Shown: positions 8,595 to 18,350, numbered from the stretch's first letter. The stretch is DNA of 64,000 bases from Crossiella sp. S99.2 (GCF_023094165.1 NZ_JALMDK010000006.1:1-64000), one strand, 5' to 3'. The notes: generated by a model from the letters alone, not told the origin. Numbers and translations are program-made.

Positions 8595-10184
8595 TCAGCC
8601 GATGCAGCGGGTGTCCGGGGCGGGCAGGGCCAGTTCGGTCAGGTAGGCGGTGCCCGCGGTGTCCACGCACTGGTTGCCCTGGGCGAAGACGGTGTGCTGG
8701 GTGCCGACGAAACTCAGCAGCGCGCCGTTCAACGCCTGGGCCAGTTCGACCCCGGCCTGATACGGCGTTGCCGGGTCGCCGGTGGTGGAGATGACCAGGA
8801 CCTTGGGCAGGCCGTCGACCTTGGGCAGGTGCGGCCGGCTGGTCACCGGGACCGGCCAGAACGCGCAGGCGTCCCGAGCCGGGCTGGGCGGGTTGCCGTC
8901 GTCGAGGAAGGGCGCGGCGGCGCGGTAGCGACGGTCCAGCTCGCGGCGCTGGTCCGGGTCGGTGGTGCGCGGGTCGTCCACGCAGCGGATCGCGGTGAAC
9001 ACGTCGTTGAGGTTGCTGTACTTCCCGTCCTCGCCGCGGCCGTAGTAGGTGTCGGCCAGGCGCATCAGGGTCTCGCCCTTGCCCTGTTTCAGCTCGGTCA
9101 GCCCGGTGCGCAGCGGCTCCCACAGCTGCTGGCTGTACATCGCCTGGATCACCGCAGTGGTGGCGTCGGAGTAGGACAATTTGCGGCCGCCTGCCGCCTC
9201 GGCCGGGGTGCTGGTCAGCGGTTTCATCAGGGCCCGGAACGCGGGGACCGCGCCCTCGGCGGTGCGCCCGAGCGGGCATGCCTGCTGCTGGCGGCAGTCC
9301 TTGGCGAAGGTGTCGAATGCCTTCTGGAAGCCCGCGCCCTGGGCCACGAGTTCGGCAGCCGGGTCCTGGTCCGGGTCGAGCGCGCCGTCCAGGATCATCG
9401 CCCGCACATTGCCGGGGAACGCTTCGGCGTAGGCGGTGCCGATCCGGGTGCCGTAGGAGTAGCCGAGGTAGTTGAGCTTGGGTTCGCCCAGCGCCGAGCG
9501 CAGCACGTCGACGTCCTTGACCACGTCCCTGGTGCCCACGGTGGCCAGCAGTGCCTCGCCGACCCGCTGCTGACACCGGGTGGCCAGTTCCTTCTCCTCG
9601 GCCTCGGTCTGGGTGATCCCGGCGGGCGAGGTGTCCAGGTCGAGGTCCAGGCGTTCGGCGTCGCGTTCGGCGTCGGTGCGGCAGCGCACCTGGGGTTCGC
9701 TGGCGCCGACCCCGCGCGGGTCGAAGCCGACCAGGTCGAACCGGCGGCTGATCTCCAGCCGCTGTCCTGGCGCGGTGGGGCTGGCGCCGAGCTGGGCGGC
9801 GGCGCTCATCCCGGACCCGCCGGGGCCGCCGGGGTTGAGCACCAGCGCGCCGATCCGGCGGGCCGGTTCGGTGGCCGGACGGCGCAGCAGGCCGAGGCTG
9901 ATGGTCGGCCCGTCCGGCTTGGCGTAGTCCAGTGGGACGGTCAGCCGCGCGCACTGGGCGTCCCGGCGGGCGAAGGCCAGTGCCTGGTCCTCACCGCGCA
10001 CGTAACCCTCGCAGCGGCCCCAGCCGAGGCGCTGGCCGTAGAAGTTCTCCAGACCTGGCGGCACGGCGCCCGCCGGTCCTCGTTGCTCCACCTGGACGGC
10101 TTCGGCTGGGCCACCTGCGATGGGGTTCACGCAGGCAGTGGTGAGCAGCAGCACGGCCAGGGCGGGTGTCAGGAGCCGGTTCAC
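8595..10184 (-). CDS. Secreted alpha/beta-hydrolase lipoprotein, TAP-like, second copy
   Basis: The reading frame is open further upstream, but the GTG at 10184 begins a lipoprotein signal peptide (NRLLTPALAVLLLTTAC, lipobox TTAC, Cys18), giving 529 residues. The catalytic layout equals its neighbour: NPGGPGGSGMS, GYSYGTRIGTAYAEAFP, TTGDPATPYQAG and GTQHTVFAQGNQCVD. Paired cysteines (CVDDPRTTD, CIG) suggest disulfides, consistent with export. It lies just upstream of its paralogue with a 52-base gap, and the pair is probably co-transcribed. It is read divergently from nadE. Likely a cell-envelope protease or esterase. Confidence 0.88.
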   Translation of the reverse strand: MNRLLTPALAVLLLTTACVNPIAGGPAEAVQVEQRGPAGAVPPGLENFYGQRLGWGRCEGYVRGEDQALAFARRDAQCARLTVPLDYAKPDGPTISLGLLRRPATEPARRIGALVLNPGGPGGSGMSAAAQLGASPTAPGQRLEISRRFDLVGFDPRGVGASEPQVRCRTDAERDAERLDLDLDTSPAGITQTEAEEKELATRCQQRVGEALLATVGTRDVVKDVDVLRSALGEPKLNYLGYSYGTRIGTAYAEAFPGNVRAMILDGALDPDQDPAAELVAQGAGFQKAFDTFAKDCRQQQACPLGRTAEGAVPAFRALMKPLTSTPAEAAGGRKLSYSDATTAVIQAMYSQQLWEPLRTGLTELKQGKGETLMRLADTYYGRGEDGKYSNLNDVFTAIRCVDDPRTTDPDQRRELDRRYRAAAPFLDDGNPPSPARDACAFWPVPVTSRPHLPKVDGLPKVLVISTTGDPATPYQAGVELAQALNGALLSFVGTQHTVFAQGNQCVDTAGTAYLTELALPAPDTRCIG

Positions 10185-10288
10185 CTGTTCGATACTGCCA
10201 GGCGAAAACTGTCCTGCCTCGGATTCAAGGTCGATCCTGGCAAGCAGATCTCCGTCCATCACTGGAGTCGTTGGGAGAGAATAGCCAG

Positions 10289-12010
10289 ATGACGCAGTTG
10301 CGCATCGCCCTGGCACAGGTCAACGCCTGCGTCGGCGACCTGGTCGGAAACGCGAAGATGGTCGTGGAGTGGACGAGCAAGGCCGTGCAGGCCGGCGCCC
10401 ACCTGGTGGCCTTCCCCGAGATGGTGCTCACCGGCTACCCGGTGGAGGACCTGGCCCTGCGCGAGTCCTTCGCCGCCGCCTCCAGGGCGGCCGTGGACGA
10501 GCTGGCCGAGCGACTGGCCGCGGCGGGCTGCGGCGACGCGCTCGTGGTGGTCGGCTACCTGGACCGGGACGAGGCGGGTCCGCGCAACGCGGCCGCGCTG
10601 ATCCAGGACGGCAGGGTCGTCGCCCGGTGCGCCAAGCACCACCTGCCCAACTACGGCGTCTTCGACGAGTTCCGGTACTTCGTGCCCGGCCGGACGCTGC
10701 CGATCGTGCGCCTGCACGGGGTGGACGTCGGCGTGGTCATCTGCGAGGACATCTGGCAGGACGGCGGGCCGGTGGCCGCCTACGGGCAGGCCGGGGTGGA
10801 CCTGGTCGTCTGCGTCAACGGCTCGCCGTATGAGCGCGACAAGGACGACGCGCGCGGGCCGCTGGTGGCCCGGCGGGCCGCGGAGGCCGGCGCGCCGATG
10901 GCCTATGTGAACCTGGTCGGCGGTCAGGACGAGCTGGTCTTCGACGGCGATTCGCTGGTGGTCAGCGCCGAGGGCGAGATCCTCACCAGGGCGCCGCAGT
11001 TCGTCGAGCACCTCACCGTGCTGGACCTGGACCTGACCTCGGGCGGGCACACCGGGACCGGCGACATCGGCGGGTTCGAGGTCAGCCGGACCGTGCTCAG
11101 CGAGCGCCCGCTGCCCGCGTACGAGGCCCAGCCCGCTCCCCCGGTGGCCGAACCGCTCAGCGAAGAGGCCGAGGTGTGGCACGCGCTGGTCACCGGGCTG
11201 CGCGACTACGTCACCAAGAACAAGTTCCGCTCGGTGGTGTTCGGCTTCTCCGGCGGCATCGACTCCGCGGTGGTGGCCGCGCTGGCCGCGGACGCGCTCG
11301 GCGCGGACGCGGTGCACGGCGTGTCCATGCCGAGCGACTATTCCTCGGAGCACTCCAAGTCCGACGCGGCCGAGCTGGCCAGGCGGCTGGGCACGCACTA
11401 CGAGACCAGGGCGATCGGCGAGGTGGTCAAGGTCTTCGTGGAGCAGCTCGGGCTGACCGGGCTGGCTGAGGAGAACGTGCAGGCCCGTGCGCGCGGCGTG
11501 ACGCTGATGGGGCTGTCCAACCAGCACGGGCACCTGGTGCTGGCCACCGGCAACAAGACCGAGCTGGCGGTGGGCTACTCCACCATCTACGGCGACGCGG
11601 TCGGCGGGTTCGCGCCGATCAAGGACGTGCCCAAGACGCTGGTCTGGCGGCTGGCCCGCTGGCGCAACGCCGAGGCGGACAAGCGCGGCGAGGTGCCGCC
11701 GATCCCGGAGAACTCGATCTCCAAGCCGCCCTCGGCCGAGCTGCGCCCTGACCAGAAGGACTCCGACAGCCTGCCGGACTACCCGCTGCTGGACGCGGTG
11801 CTGGACGAGTACGTCGAGGGTGACAAGGGCTTCACCGAGCTGCTCGCGGCCGGCTTCGACCAGGCCCTGGTGGAGCGGGTGCTGCAACTGGTGGACCGGG
11901 CCGAGTACAAGCGCCGCCAGTACCCGCCGGGCACCAAGATCACCTTCAAGGCGTTCGGGCGGGACCGGCGGCTGCCGATCACCAATCTCTGGCGCGAGCA
12001 CCACAACTAA
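10289..12010 (+). CDS. nadE: Glutamine-dependent NAD+ synthetase
   Basis: 573 residues. It amidates deamido-NAD to NAD+ with ammonia from glutamine. The start is ATG 10289 with GGGAGAGA eight bases upstream; the frame is open further upstream but without signals. The N-terminal nitrilase-type glutaminase domain shows the triad Glu44 (FPEMVLTGYP), Lys116 (AKHHLPNYG) and Cys152 (VICEDIW). The C-terminal synthetase domain has the ATP pyrophosphatase loop SGGIDS at 321-326 and the ATGNKTELAVGYSTIYGDAVGG substrate segment. All key residues are present. Convergent with the next gene, overlapping it by 4 bases at the stops. Confidence 0.95.
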   Translation: MTQLRIALAQVNACVGDLVGNAKMVVEWTSKAVQAGAHLVAFPEMVLTGYPVEDLALRESFAAASRAAVDELAERLAAAGCGDALVVVGYLDRDEAGPRNAAALIQDGRVVARCAKHHLPNYGVFDEFRYFVPGRTLPIVRLHGVDVGVVICEDIWQDGGPVAAYGQAGVDLVVCVNGSPYERDKDDARGPLVARRAAEAGAPMAYVNLVGGQDELVFDGDSLVVSAEGEILTRAPQFVEHLTVLDLDLTSGGHTGTGDIGGFEVSRTVLSERPLPAYEAQPAPPVAEPLSEEAEVWHALVTGLRDYVTKNKFRSVVFGFSGGIDSAVVAALAADALGADAVHGVSMPSDYSSEHSKSDAAELARRLGTHYETRAIGEVVKVFVEQLGLTGLAEENVQARARGVTLMGLSNQHGHLVLATGNKTELAVGYSTIYGDAVGGFAPIKDVPKTLVWRLARWRNAEADKRGEVPPIPENSISKPPSAELRPDQKDSDSLPDYPLLDAVLDEYVEGDKGFTELLAAGFDQALVERVLQLVDRAEYKRRQYPPGTKITFKAFGRDRRLPITNLWREHHN

Positions 12011-12903
12011 AGCAACACGGGGGCCAGCTCGCGGAGCTGGGCCAGGCCGAGTTCGGGCACGCCGAATTCGGTGGCGACGCTGATGCAGACGTGGTCCGCG
12101 CCCGCGGCGAACTGGGCGCGGACCCGCTCGGCGATCATCTCGGCGTCGCCGTGCGCGATCATCGCGTCGACCAGGCGGTCGCTGCCGCCGTGGGCCAGGT
12201 CGGCCTCGGTGACGCCGGTGAGTTCGGAGATCAGCCGCCAGCGCGAGGACGTGGTGTCGCCCATGGCCAGCCACGGCGCGAGCGAACTCCTGGCCAGCCG
12301 CCTGGCCTCGGCGGGGTCCTCGTGCAGGGTGATGTTCTGGTGCACCACCAGTTTCGCCTCCGGGCCGAGCCGTTCGCGCACGTAGGCGGTGTGCTCGACC
12401 GGCATGAAGTACGGGTGCGCGCCCCAGGCCCGCTCGGCGGCCAGTTCCACCATCTTCGGGCCGAGCGCGGCCAGCAGCCGGGGTGCGCGCGGCCCCGCGG
12501 GTCCGGTCAGCGGGGCGGCGTCCATCGCGTCCAGGTACTCGCGCATGGCCCGCACCGGCGGCTGCCAGGTGTGGCCGCGTTCCTCCATGTAGGCCCGGTT
12601 GCTCACGCCGAGACCGAGCGCGAACCGGCCTGGATATGCCTCGGCGAGCGCGCGTTCGGCCTGGGCCAGGGTGGCCGGGTGGTGCCGGTAGATGATCGCC
12701 ACGCCGGGTGCGATCACCATCCGCTCGGTGGCGCCGAGCAGCAGCGCGGCCTGGCTGACCGCGTCCCGGCCGTCCATCTCGCCGAACCACAGCGCGCCGT
12801 AGCCCAGCTGCTCGATCTCCTGGGCCGCCGCCCGGACCTCCGGCCACGGACTCGCCTCGAACGCCCAGGTCCACACGCCGACCCGCCCCAGTTCCACGCT
12901 CAT
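12007..12903 (-). CDS. F420-dependent LLM-class oxidoreductase
   Basis: 298 residues. The start at ATG 12903 is chosen because GGAGG stands five bases upstream; a GTG 12 bases further out is less likely. It is a luciferase-like TIM barrel: VGVWTWAFEASPW, then LGYGALWFGEM, and the conserved GLGVSN segment typical of the TIGR03620-type F420 family. The cofactor F420 is also implied by npdG later in the window. Substrate unknown. It is divergent from a TetR regulator with an 86-base shared promoter region holding an inverted repeat, so it is a plausible regulatory target. Confidence 0.85.
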   Translation of the reverse strand: MSVELGRVGVWTWAFEASPWPEVRAAAQEIEQLGYGALWFGEMDGRDAVSQAALLLGATERMVIAPGVAIIYRHHPATLAQAERALAEAYPGRFALGLGVSNRAYMEERGHTWQPPVRAMREYLDAMDAAPLTGPAGPRAPRLLAALGPKMVELAAERAWGAHPYFMPVEHTAYVRERLGPEAKLVVHQNITLHEDPAEARRLARSSLAPWLAMGDTTSSRWRLISELTGVTEADLAHGGSDRLVDAMIAHGDAEMIAERVRAQFAAGADHVCISVATEFGVPELGLAQLRELAPVLL

Positions 12904-12941
12904 ACCCGCCTCCACTTGCCAACCAGAATAAGATGAGGCCC

Positions 12942-12962
12942 CCTCCGGATAAGTTACGGAGG
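12942..12962. promoter_or_regulatory. Candidate TetR operator
   Basis: Inverted repeat CCTCCG / CGGAGG separated by GATAAGTTA, lying between the divergent oxidoreductase and TetR genes. Size (21 bp) and position fit a TetR-family operator controlling both promoters. Binding is inferred, not shown. Confidence 0.45.
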
Positions 12963-12989
12963 CAGCCTCCGATTAGCCAGGGGTGCACT

Positions 12990-13538
12990 GTGCGCGCGGA
13001 TGCCCGGCGAAACTACGAGCGGCTGCTGGCCGTGGCTGACGAGCTGTTCCGGCGGGATGGCACCGATGCCTCCCTGGAGGAGGTGGCCCGCCGTGCCGAG
13101 GTCGGCATCGGCACCCTGTACCGGCATTTCCCGACCAGGGACGCGCTACTGGAGGCGTTGCTGCGGGAGCAGTTCGCGGAGCTGCGGGCCGCGGCCGAAC
13201 GGCTGGCGCGGGTGCCGCCGCGACAGGCCCTGGACGAGTTCCTGCTGCTGTTCACCGCGCGGATCTCGCTCTACCGCGGGCTGCCCGCCGCACTGGTGGC
13301 GATGCTGCGGGCGCCGGACACCGCGCTGCACGAGGCGTGTCACGCGATGAACCAGGCCGGTGAGCGGCTGGTCGAGCAGTTGCAGCGGGCCGGGGTGGTG
13401 CGGGAGGACGTGCCGGCCAAGGACGTGCTCGCGCTGACCGCCTCGGTGGCCTGGCTAGGTGAGCAGACCGGCGATGAACAGCAGCGGGAACGGCTGCTGC
13501 GGGTGGTGACCGACGGGTTCAACGCCCGCAATAGCTAG
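12990..13538 (+). CDS. TetR-family transcriptional regulator
   Basis: 182 residues from GTG 12990, preceded by AGGGG six bases upstream. The N-terminal HTH spans about residues 8-55 (LLAVADELFRRDG...SLEEVARRAEVGIGTLYRHFPTRDALLEALL), a textbook TetR DNA-binding domain. The C-terminal ligand domain is of the SbtR-like type (ALVAMLRAPDTALHEACHAMNQAGERLVEQLQRAGVVREDV). Divergent from the LLM oxidoreductase, which it probably represses. The effector is unknown. Confidence 0.92.
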   Translation: MRADARRNYERLLAVADELFRRDGTDASLEEVARRAEVGIGTLYRHFPTRDALLEALLREQFAELRAAAERLARVPPRQALDEFLLLFTARISLYRGLPAALVAMLRAPDTALHEACHAMNQAGERLVEQLQRAGVVREDVPAKDVLALTASVAWLGEQTGDEQQRERLLRVVTDGFNARNS

Positions 13539-13932
13539 CCACCGACAGCGGCCCGTACCGGCCCGGCTTGGCCGGTGGCGTGCGGACCGCGGTGGCCAGG
13601 CCGAGCACCAGCAACAGCATCGCGGTGCTCAGGTGCAGGATGTTGTCCGCGGTGGTGGCCAGGAACGGCCCGCTGCCGGTCAGCGCCAGTCCCAGGGTGC
13701 CCGCGACCCCGGCCAGCGCCCCGGCCAGCAGCTGCGCGCCGGTGCCGCAGCGACCGCCCGCGGTGCCGCCGACCAGCAGGATCGCGCCCAGCGCCAGATG
13801 TAGCCAGCTGTGCGCGAGATCGGCGGTGAACACACCGAGCAGGGTGTTGCCCGGCGCGTTCAGCCCGAGCACACCCACCATGAGATAGCCGCCGCCCAGG
13901 ATGGCGGTCGGCAGCCGGGTGGAGACAACCAT
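13519..13932 (-). CDS. DUF4383-like small integral membrane protein
   Basis: 137 residues from ATG 13932; an upstream extension would be hydrophilic and is unlikely. Four hydrophobic segments are visible, roughly residues 10-28, 38-56, 65-85 and 97-115. The HLALGAILLVGG and ADNILHLSTAMLLLVLGLA segments match the pattern of DUF4383 proteins, whose function is unknown. Its stop lies inside the 3' end of the convergent TetR gene (20-base overlap). Confidence 0.7.
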   Translation of the reverse strand: MVVSTRLPTAILGGGYLMVGVLGLNAPGNTLLGVFTADLAHSWLHLALGAILLVGGTAGGRCGTGAQLLAGALAGVAGTLGLALTGSGPFLATTADNILHLSTAMLLLVLGLATAVRTPPAKPGRYGPLSVASYCGR

Positions 13933-14027
13933 GGGGTGGATCCTGCTCCGGAACGCCGTTCCCGGCTGCGAAACGGCGCACACTCGCCGGTTGCGGTCCG
14001 ATTAACGCCGCCGGGGGCGGCCCGGTG

Positions 14028-17000
14028 TCACCGTCTGCGGCCCAGCGGGCGGGCGAACGGGAACAGCACGGTCTGCCGGATGGACGCGCCCGAGAGCATC
14101 ATCAGCAGCCGGTCCACGCCGATGCCCAGGCCGCCGGTGGGCGGCATGCCGTACTCCAGCGCGCGCAGGAAGTCCTCGTCCAGCTCCATCGCCTCGACAT
14201 CGCCGCTGGCCGCGCGCAGCGACTGGGCTTCCAGGCGGTCGCGTTGCTCGACCGGGTCGGTCAGCTCGGAGTAGGCGGTGCCGATCTCACTGCCGAAGGC
14301 GACCAGGTCCCAGCGTTCGGCCAGCCGAGGGTCCGCCCGGTGCCTGCGGGTCAGCGGCGAGCCCTCGGCCGGGAAGTCGCGATAGAACACCGGGGCGCCG
14401 GTGCGGGCCTCCACCAGGTGGTCGTAGAGGTGCTGGATGAGCTGGGCGTGCCCGGCGTCATCGGCCACGGTCAGCCCGGCACGCTGGTTGTGCGCGCGCA
14501 GTTCGGCCCGGCTGCTGTCCGGGGTGACCTCCTCGCCGAGCGCGGTGGAGATCGCCTGGTAACAGCCGATCACCGGCCACTCCCCGGAGAGGTCGTGCTC
14601 GACGAGCTTGCCCGCGCGGTCGCGGTGCCGGGCGATCGGCGCGCCGTAGGCGGCGGTGGCGGCGCGCTGCACCAGTTCCCTGGTCAGCCGCAGCATGGTG
14701 TCGTAGTCGGCGTAGGCCTGGTACGCCTCCAGCATGGTGAACTCGGGGTTGTGCGTGCCGTCCGCGCCCTCGTTGCGGAAGTTGCGGTTCAGCTCGAAGA
14801 CCCGGTCCACCCCGGCCACGCACAGCCGTTTGAGGTACAGCTCGGGCGCGATCCGCAGGTACATCCGCATGTCGTAGGCGTTGATGTGGGTGACGAACGG
14901 GCGCGCGTTGGCCCCGCCGTGCACCGCCTGCAGCATCGGGGTCTCGACTTCCAGGTAGTCCCGGTCGTGCAGGAAGTCCCGGACCGAGCGGACCACCGTG
15001 CTGCGCAACCGCAGCATCTGCCCGGCGTCCGGGTTGACCGCCAGGTCCAGGTAGCGCTGCCGGACCTTGGCCTCCGGGTCGGACAGGCCCTTACGCCGGT
15101 CCGGCAACGGGTGCAGGCACTTGGCGGTCATCTCCCACTCGGTGGCCAGCACGGACAGCTCGCCGCGGCGGGTGGTGACCACCTGGCCGATCACGCCGAC
15201 CTGGTCGCCGATGTCCACGGCCAGTTTCCAGTCGTCCAGCAGCGCCTTGCCCAGCGCGTCCACCGCGAGCATCACCTGGAGTTCGCCGGTGAGGTCACGC
15301 AGCACCGCGAAGCAGAGCTGGCCCAGTTCGCGTTTGGCCACCACCCGCCCGGCGATGCGCACTTCCACGCCGGTGTGGCTGTCCGGGGCCAGTCCGCCGT
15401 GCGCGGCCCGGATCTCGCCGAGGGTGTGTTCGCGGTCGAAGTTCACCGGGTACGGGTCGATGCCCAGTTCCCGCAACCGGTCCAGCTTGCGGCGGCGCAC
15501 CCGGACCTGCTCGGGCAGTCGCGCGGCCGGGGCGCGCACGGTGCGGGCGCGTTCCTCGATCTGGGCGACCTGGCGGACGAACTCCGCGGCCACCTCGCCG
15601 GTGCGCAGGTCGCGGGCGGAGTTGCGGCGCAGGGTGCGGGTGGCCGGCAGGAAGCCCTCGGCGACCCCGGCCACGATGCTGACCCTGGGCAGTTTCCGGG
15701 AGCCGGGGAAGCACAGGTACCGCGGTTCCCAGCGCGGGCCGTACTTGGCGTTGGCCCGGTAGAGCGATTCCAGCTGGAAGACCCGGGAAAACAGGCTCAG
15801 CACCCGTTTCCACAGCCGCAGCACCGGTCCGGCGCCCAGTTGCGCGCCCTCCTCGAACACCGCCCGGAACATCGCGAAGTTCAGCGAGATGCGTTGCACG
15901 CCAAGGCGTCCGCTGGCCGCGGCCAGTTCGGAGACGAGGAACTCGTTGAGCCCGTTCTCGGCCTGCCGGTCCCGCCGCATCAGGTCGAGGGACAGGCCGG
16001 TGCGGCCCCAGGGCACGAAGGAGAGCAGGCCGCGCAGCTTGCCGCCGGCGTCGTAGGCCTCGACCATCACGCAGCGCCCGTCGCTGGCGTCATCGAGGCG
16101 GCCCAGCGCCATGGAGAATCCGCGTTCGCTGCCCTCGCCGCGCCACTCCTGGGCCAGGTCGACCAGTTTGCCCAGCTCGTGCGGTGGGATCTCGCCGTGG
16201 CGGCGGATCCGCGCGGTGTACCCGGCGCGTTCCAGCCTGCTCACCGCCTGCCGCACCGCACGCCGGTGCCTGCCGGTGAGGCTGAAGTCGCGGACCTCCA
16301 GGATCGCCTCGTCGCCGATCTCCAGCACCTTCAGCCCGGCCGCGGCGTAGGCGTGCGCGCCGTGCTCGGAGGCGCCCAGCACCCCGGGCACCCAGCCGTA
16401 GCGGCGGGCCTCGGCCAGCCAGGCGTGGATGGCCTGCGGCCAGTAGTCCGGATCGCCGAGTGGATCACCGCTGGCCAGGCTGGTGCCGCCGAGCACCCGG
16501 TAGGTGACCGCGGCCTGCGCGTTCGGCGCGAACAGCACGCTCTTGTCCCGGCGGGTGGCGAAGTAGCCGAGTGAGTCGCGTTCGCCGTGCTCGGCCAGCA
16601 GCTCACGCAGCCGCAGCTCCTCGGCCGGGGACATCAGCCGCTGGGTGCGCACGCCGCGGAAGAACACCGCCAGCGCGTACCCCAGCACCACCGCGCTGAG
16701 CAGGCTGAGCGTGACGCTGAGCGAGCCGGGCCCGTCCACCACGCCGAGCTGCCGGGCGGGCGGGATCTCACCGGTGACCTGGTTGAGCACCCACAGCAGC
16801 CGGTCGGTCGGTTCGAAGGCGGAGTCCGGGTACAGGTGGGTCAGGCCCCAGCCGATCCAGACCACCACGACCATGCCGGAGCCGAGCACGGCCATCGCCC
16901 GCCGCCAGGCCCCGATGGCCAGCCGGGCCGGGAAGGCGGGCACGAGCAGCAGCAGGAACAGCGAGATGGCCACCGTGGTCAGCGGCCGCCACCAGGCGTA

Positions 17001-17423
17001 GTCCAGGATCTCCTCGACCAGCTCCGGCTGCATCTCCATGGCCGCCGGGAACAGCCAGGCCAGCAGCAACGCGCTCAGCGAGATGGTCAGGTTGATCATC
17101 TGGAACAGCAGTAACGTCCACAGCGCGGCCCGTTTGCGCCTGCGCAGCGCGGCGCCGAGCACCGCGAGCACCAGGATGATCACCATGTTCGGCTCGACCG
17201 GCAGGCCGAGGGCGTTGAAGACCTCGCCGAAGAGCACCACCGGCGCGTTGTAGTCGTCCTCGGCGACATCGCCGTGCAGGTCGGTCACGGTGAACAGCAG
17301 CAGGCAGGACAGCACGGACAGCTGCACCACGGTGGCCACGATGCCGGCCGCCCGGCTCTGCCACCTCGGCAGGGCCGTCCGGATCGCCGCTTCGTCCGCA
17401 GTGTGCCGCCTCACGGTGCTCAC
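14028..17423 (-). CDS. lysX: Bifunctional lysylphosphatidylglycerol synthetase / lysyl-tRNA synthetase
   Basis: 1131 residues from GTG 17423 (MSTVRRHTADEAA); the frame is open upstream but lacks LysX-like sequence. Residues about 25-250 hold six to seven membrane helices. Residues about 260-600 are the DUF2156 lysyl-transfer domain that moves lysine from Lys-tRNA to phosphatidylglycerol. An OB fold begins near 680 (VEVRIAGRVVAKRELGQL), followed by the class II LysRS core with motif 2 (FRNEGADGTHNPEFTMLEAYQAY, near 880) and motif 3 (GLGIGVDRLLMML, near 1098). Mycobacterial LysX of about 1170 residues has the same build and protects against cationic peptides and acid. Divergent from an alpha/beta hydrolase. 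Confidence 0.95.
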   Translation of the reverse strand: MSTVRRHTADEAAIRTALPRWQSRAAGIVATVVQLSVLSCLLLFTVTDLHGDVAEDDYNAPVVLFGEVFNALGLPVEPNMVIILVLAVLGAALRRRKRAALWTLLLFQMINLTISLSALLLAWLFPAAMEMQPELVEEILDYAWWRPLTTVAISLFLLLLVPAFPARLAIGAWRRAMAVLGSGMVVVVWIGWGLTHLYPDSAFEPTDRLLWVLNQVTGEIPPARQLGVVDGPGSLSVTLSLLSAVVLGYALAVFFRGVRTQRLMSPAEELRLRELLAEHGERDSLGYFATRRDKSVLFAPNAQAAVTYRVLGGTSLASGDPLGDPDYWPQAIHAWLAEARRYGWVPGVLGASEHGAHAYAAAGLKVLEIGDEAILEVRDFSLTGRHRRAVRQAVSRLERAGYTARIRRHGEIPPHELGKLVDLAQEWRGEGSERGFSMALGRLDDASDGRCVMVEAYDAGGKLRGLLSFVPWGRTGLSLDLMRRDRQAENGLNEFLVSELAAASGRLGVQRISLNFAMFRAVFEEGAQLGAGPVLRLWKRVLSLFSRVFQLESLYRANAKYGPRWEPRYLCFPGSRKLPRVSIVAGVAEGFLPATRTLRRNSARDLRTGEVAAEFVRQVAQIEERARTVRAPAARLPEQVRVRRRKLDRLRELGIDPYPVNFDREHTLGEIRAAHGGLAPDSHTGVEVRIAGRVVAKRELGQLCFAVLRDLTGELQVMLAVDALGKALLDDWKLAVDIGDQVGVIGQVVTTRRGELSVLATEWEMTAKCLHPLPDRRKGLSDPEAKVRQRYLDLAVNPDAGQMLRLRSTVVRSVRDFLHDRDYLEVETPMLQAVHGGANARPFVTHINAYDMRMYLRIAPELYLKRLCVAGVDRVFELNRNFRNEGADGTHNPEFTMLEAYQAYADYDTMLRLTRELVQRAATAAYGAPIARHRDRAGKLVEHDLSGEWPVIGCYQAISTALGEEVTPDSSRAELRAHNQRAGLTVADDAGHAQLIQHLYDHLVEARTGAPVFYRDFPAEGSPLTRRHRADPRLAERWDLVAFGSEIGTAYSELTDPVEQRDRLEAQSLRAASGDVEAMELDEDFLRALEYGMPPTGGLGIGVDRLLMMLSGASIRQTVLFPFARPLGRRR

Positions 17424-17477
17424 CGTATTCGATCTGCCGATCCACCCGGTCCGCAGGCGATGCGGCAGGCTGGCGGG

Positions 17478-18350
17478 GTGCCCTCGCTGATCTCCTCGCC
17501 CGCCGGGCTGCTGCGGGTCGAGGTGGACGGTCCCGCCGCCGCCGAGGTGGTCGTGCTCTCCGCCGGACTCGGCGGCGGCTGGTTCGACTGGCCGGCGGTG
17601 GTCGCTCTGCTGGCCGCTGACCTGCGGGTGGTGCGCTTCGACCGGCCCGGCACCGGCGACAGCGGACCTGCATTGGCCCCACCAAGTCTGGCCCGCGAGG
17701 TGGCCGTGCTGGACGCGGTGCTCGACGCGGTGCACGCGCGGCGGGCGGTGCTGGTCGGGCACTCCATCGCCGGACTGCACGTGGAGGGCTACGCCCGGCT
17801 GCGCCCGGATCGGGTGACCGGGGCGGTGCTGCTGGACCCGAGCCCGGAGCCGCCGGGGGTGGGCAGGCCCTTCGACGGGGAGGCGGTCTTCGCCCAGACG
17901 CTGCTCGCGCTCGGGCGGGTGCCCGGGATGCGGCGGCTGGGCCGGGCGCTGGCGGGCTGGTCCGGTCCGGCCAGCCGCCGGTCCGTGCTGCGCACCGGCA
18001 GTCACACCCATCGCGAGGTGGCACCGCTGGCCGAGATCGAGGCGGTGTACCGGCGGCCGGAGGTGATCGGCGCGATCCTGGACGAGCTGGCCGCCTACCC
18101 GGACCTGGTCGCCGAACTGGAGGCGGTGCGCGCCGGGCACCCGCTGCCCGCGCTGCCCTGGCTGGTGCTCACCGCGGCCGGGGCCCTGGGCAGGCCCCGG
18201 CAGGCCCGGCGGATCCTGGCCGGACACGCCCGGCTGGCCCGGCTGGTCCCCGGTGGCAGGCACGAAGTGGTCCAGCGCTGCGGGCACATGATGCCGCTGG
18301 ACCGGCCGGACACAGTGGCCGAGGCGGTGCGCCGGGTCAAGGGGGTGTGA
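17478..18350 (+). CDS. Alpha/beta-fold hydrolase
   Basis: 290 residues from GTG 17478; ATG 17460 is the alternative, and neither has a strong ribosome-binding site. The hydrolase fold is shown by an oxyanion strand (VVLSAGLGGGWFDW), the DRPGTGDSG turn, nucleophile elbow GHSIAG (Ser96), and a late GGRHEVVQRCGHMMPLDRPDTV segment carrying the catalytic His. No signal peptide. Substrate cannot be read from sequence. It lies divergent from lysX and just ahead of panB in the same direction, with a 126-base gap. Confidence 0.85.
   Translation: MPSLISSPAGLLRVEVDGPAAAEVVVLSAGLGGGWFDWPAVVALLAADLRVVRFDRPGTGDSGPALAPPSLAREVAVLDAVLDAVHARRAVLVGHSIAGLHVEGYARLRPDRVTGAVLLDPSPEPPGVGRPFDGEAVFAQTLLALGRVPGMRRLGRALAGWSGPASRRSVLRTGSHTHREVAPLAEIEAVYRRPEVIGAILDELAAYPDLVAELEAVRAGHPLPALPWLVLTAAGALGRPRQARRILAGHARLARLVPGGRHEVVQRCGHMMPLDRPDTVAEAVRRVKGV

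Noticed and set aside
10259..12988. 909-codon minus-strand frame across nadE
   Set aside because: It mirrors nadE and the oxidoreductase gene; the translated sequence is shadow-like and conflicts with two well-supported genes.
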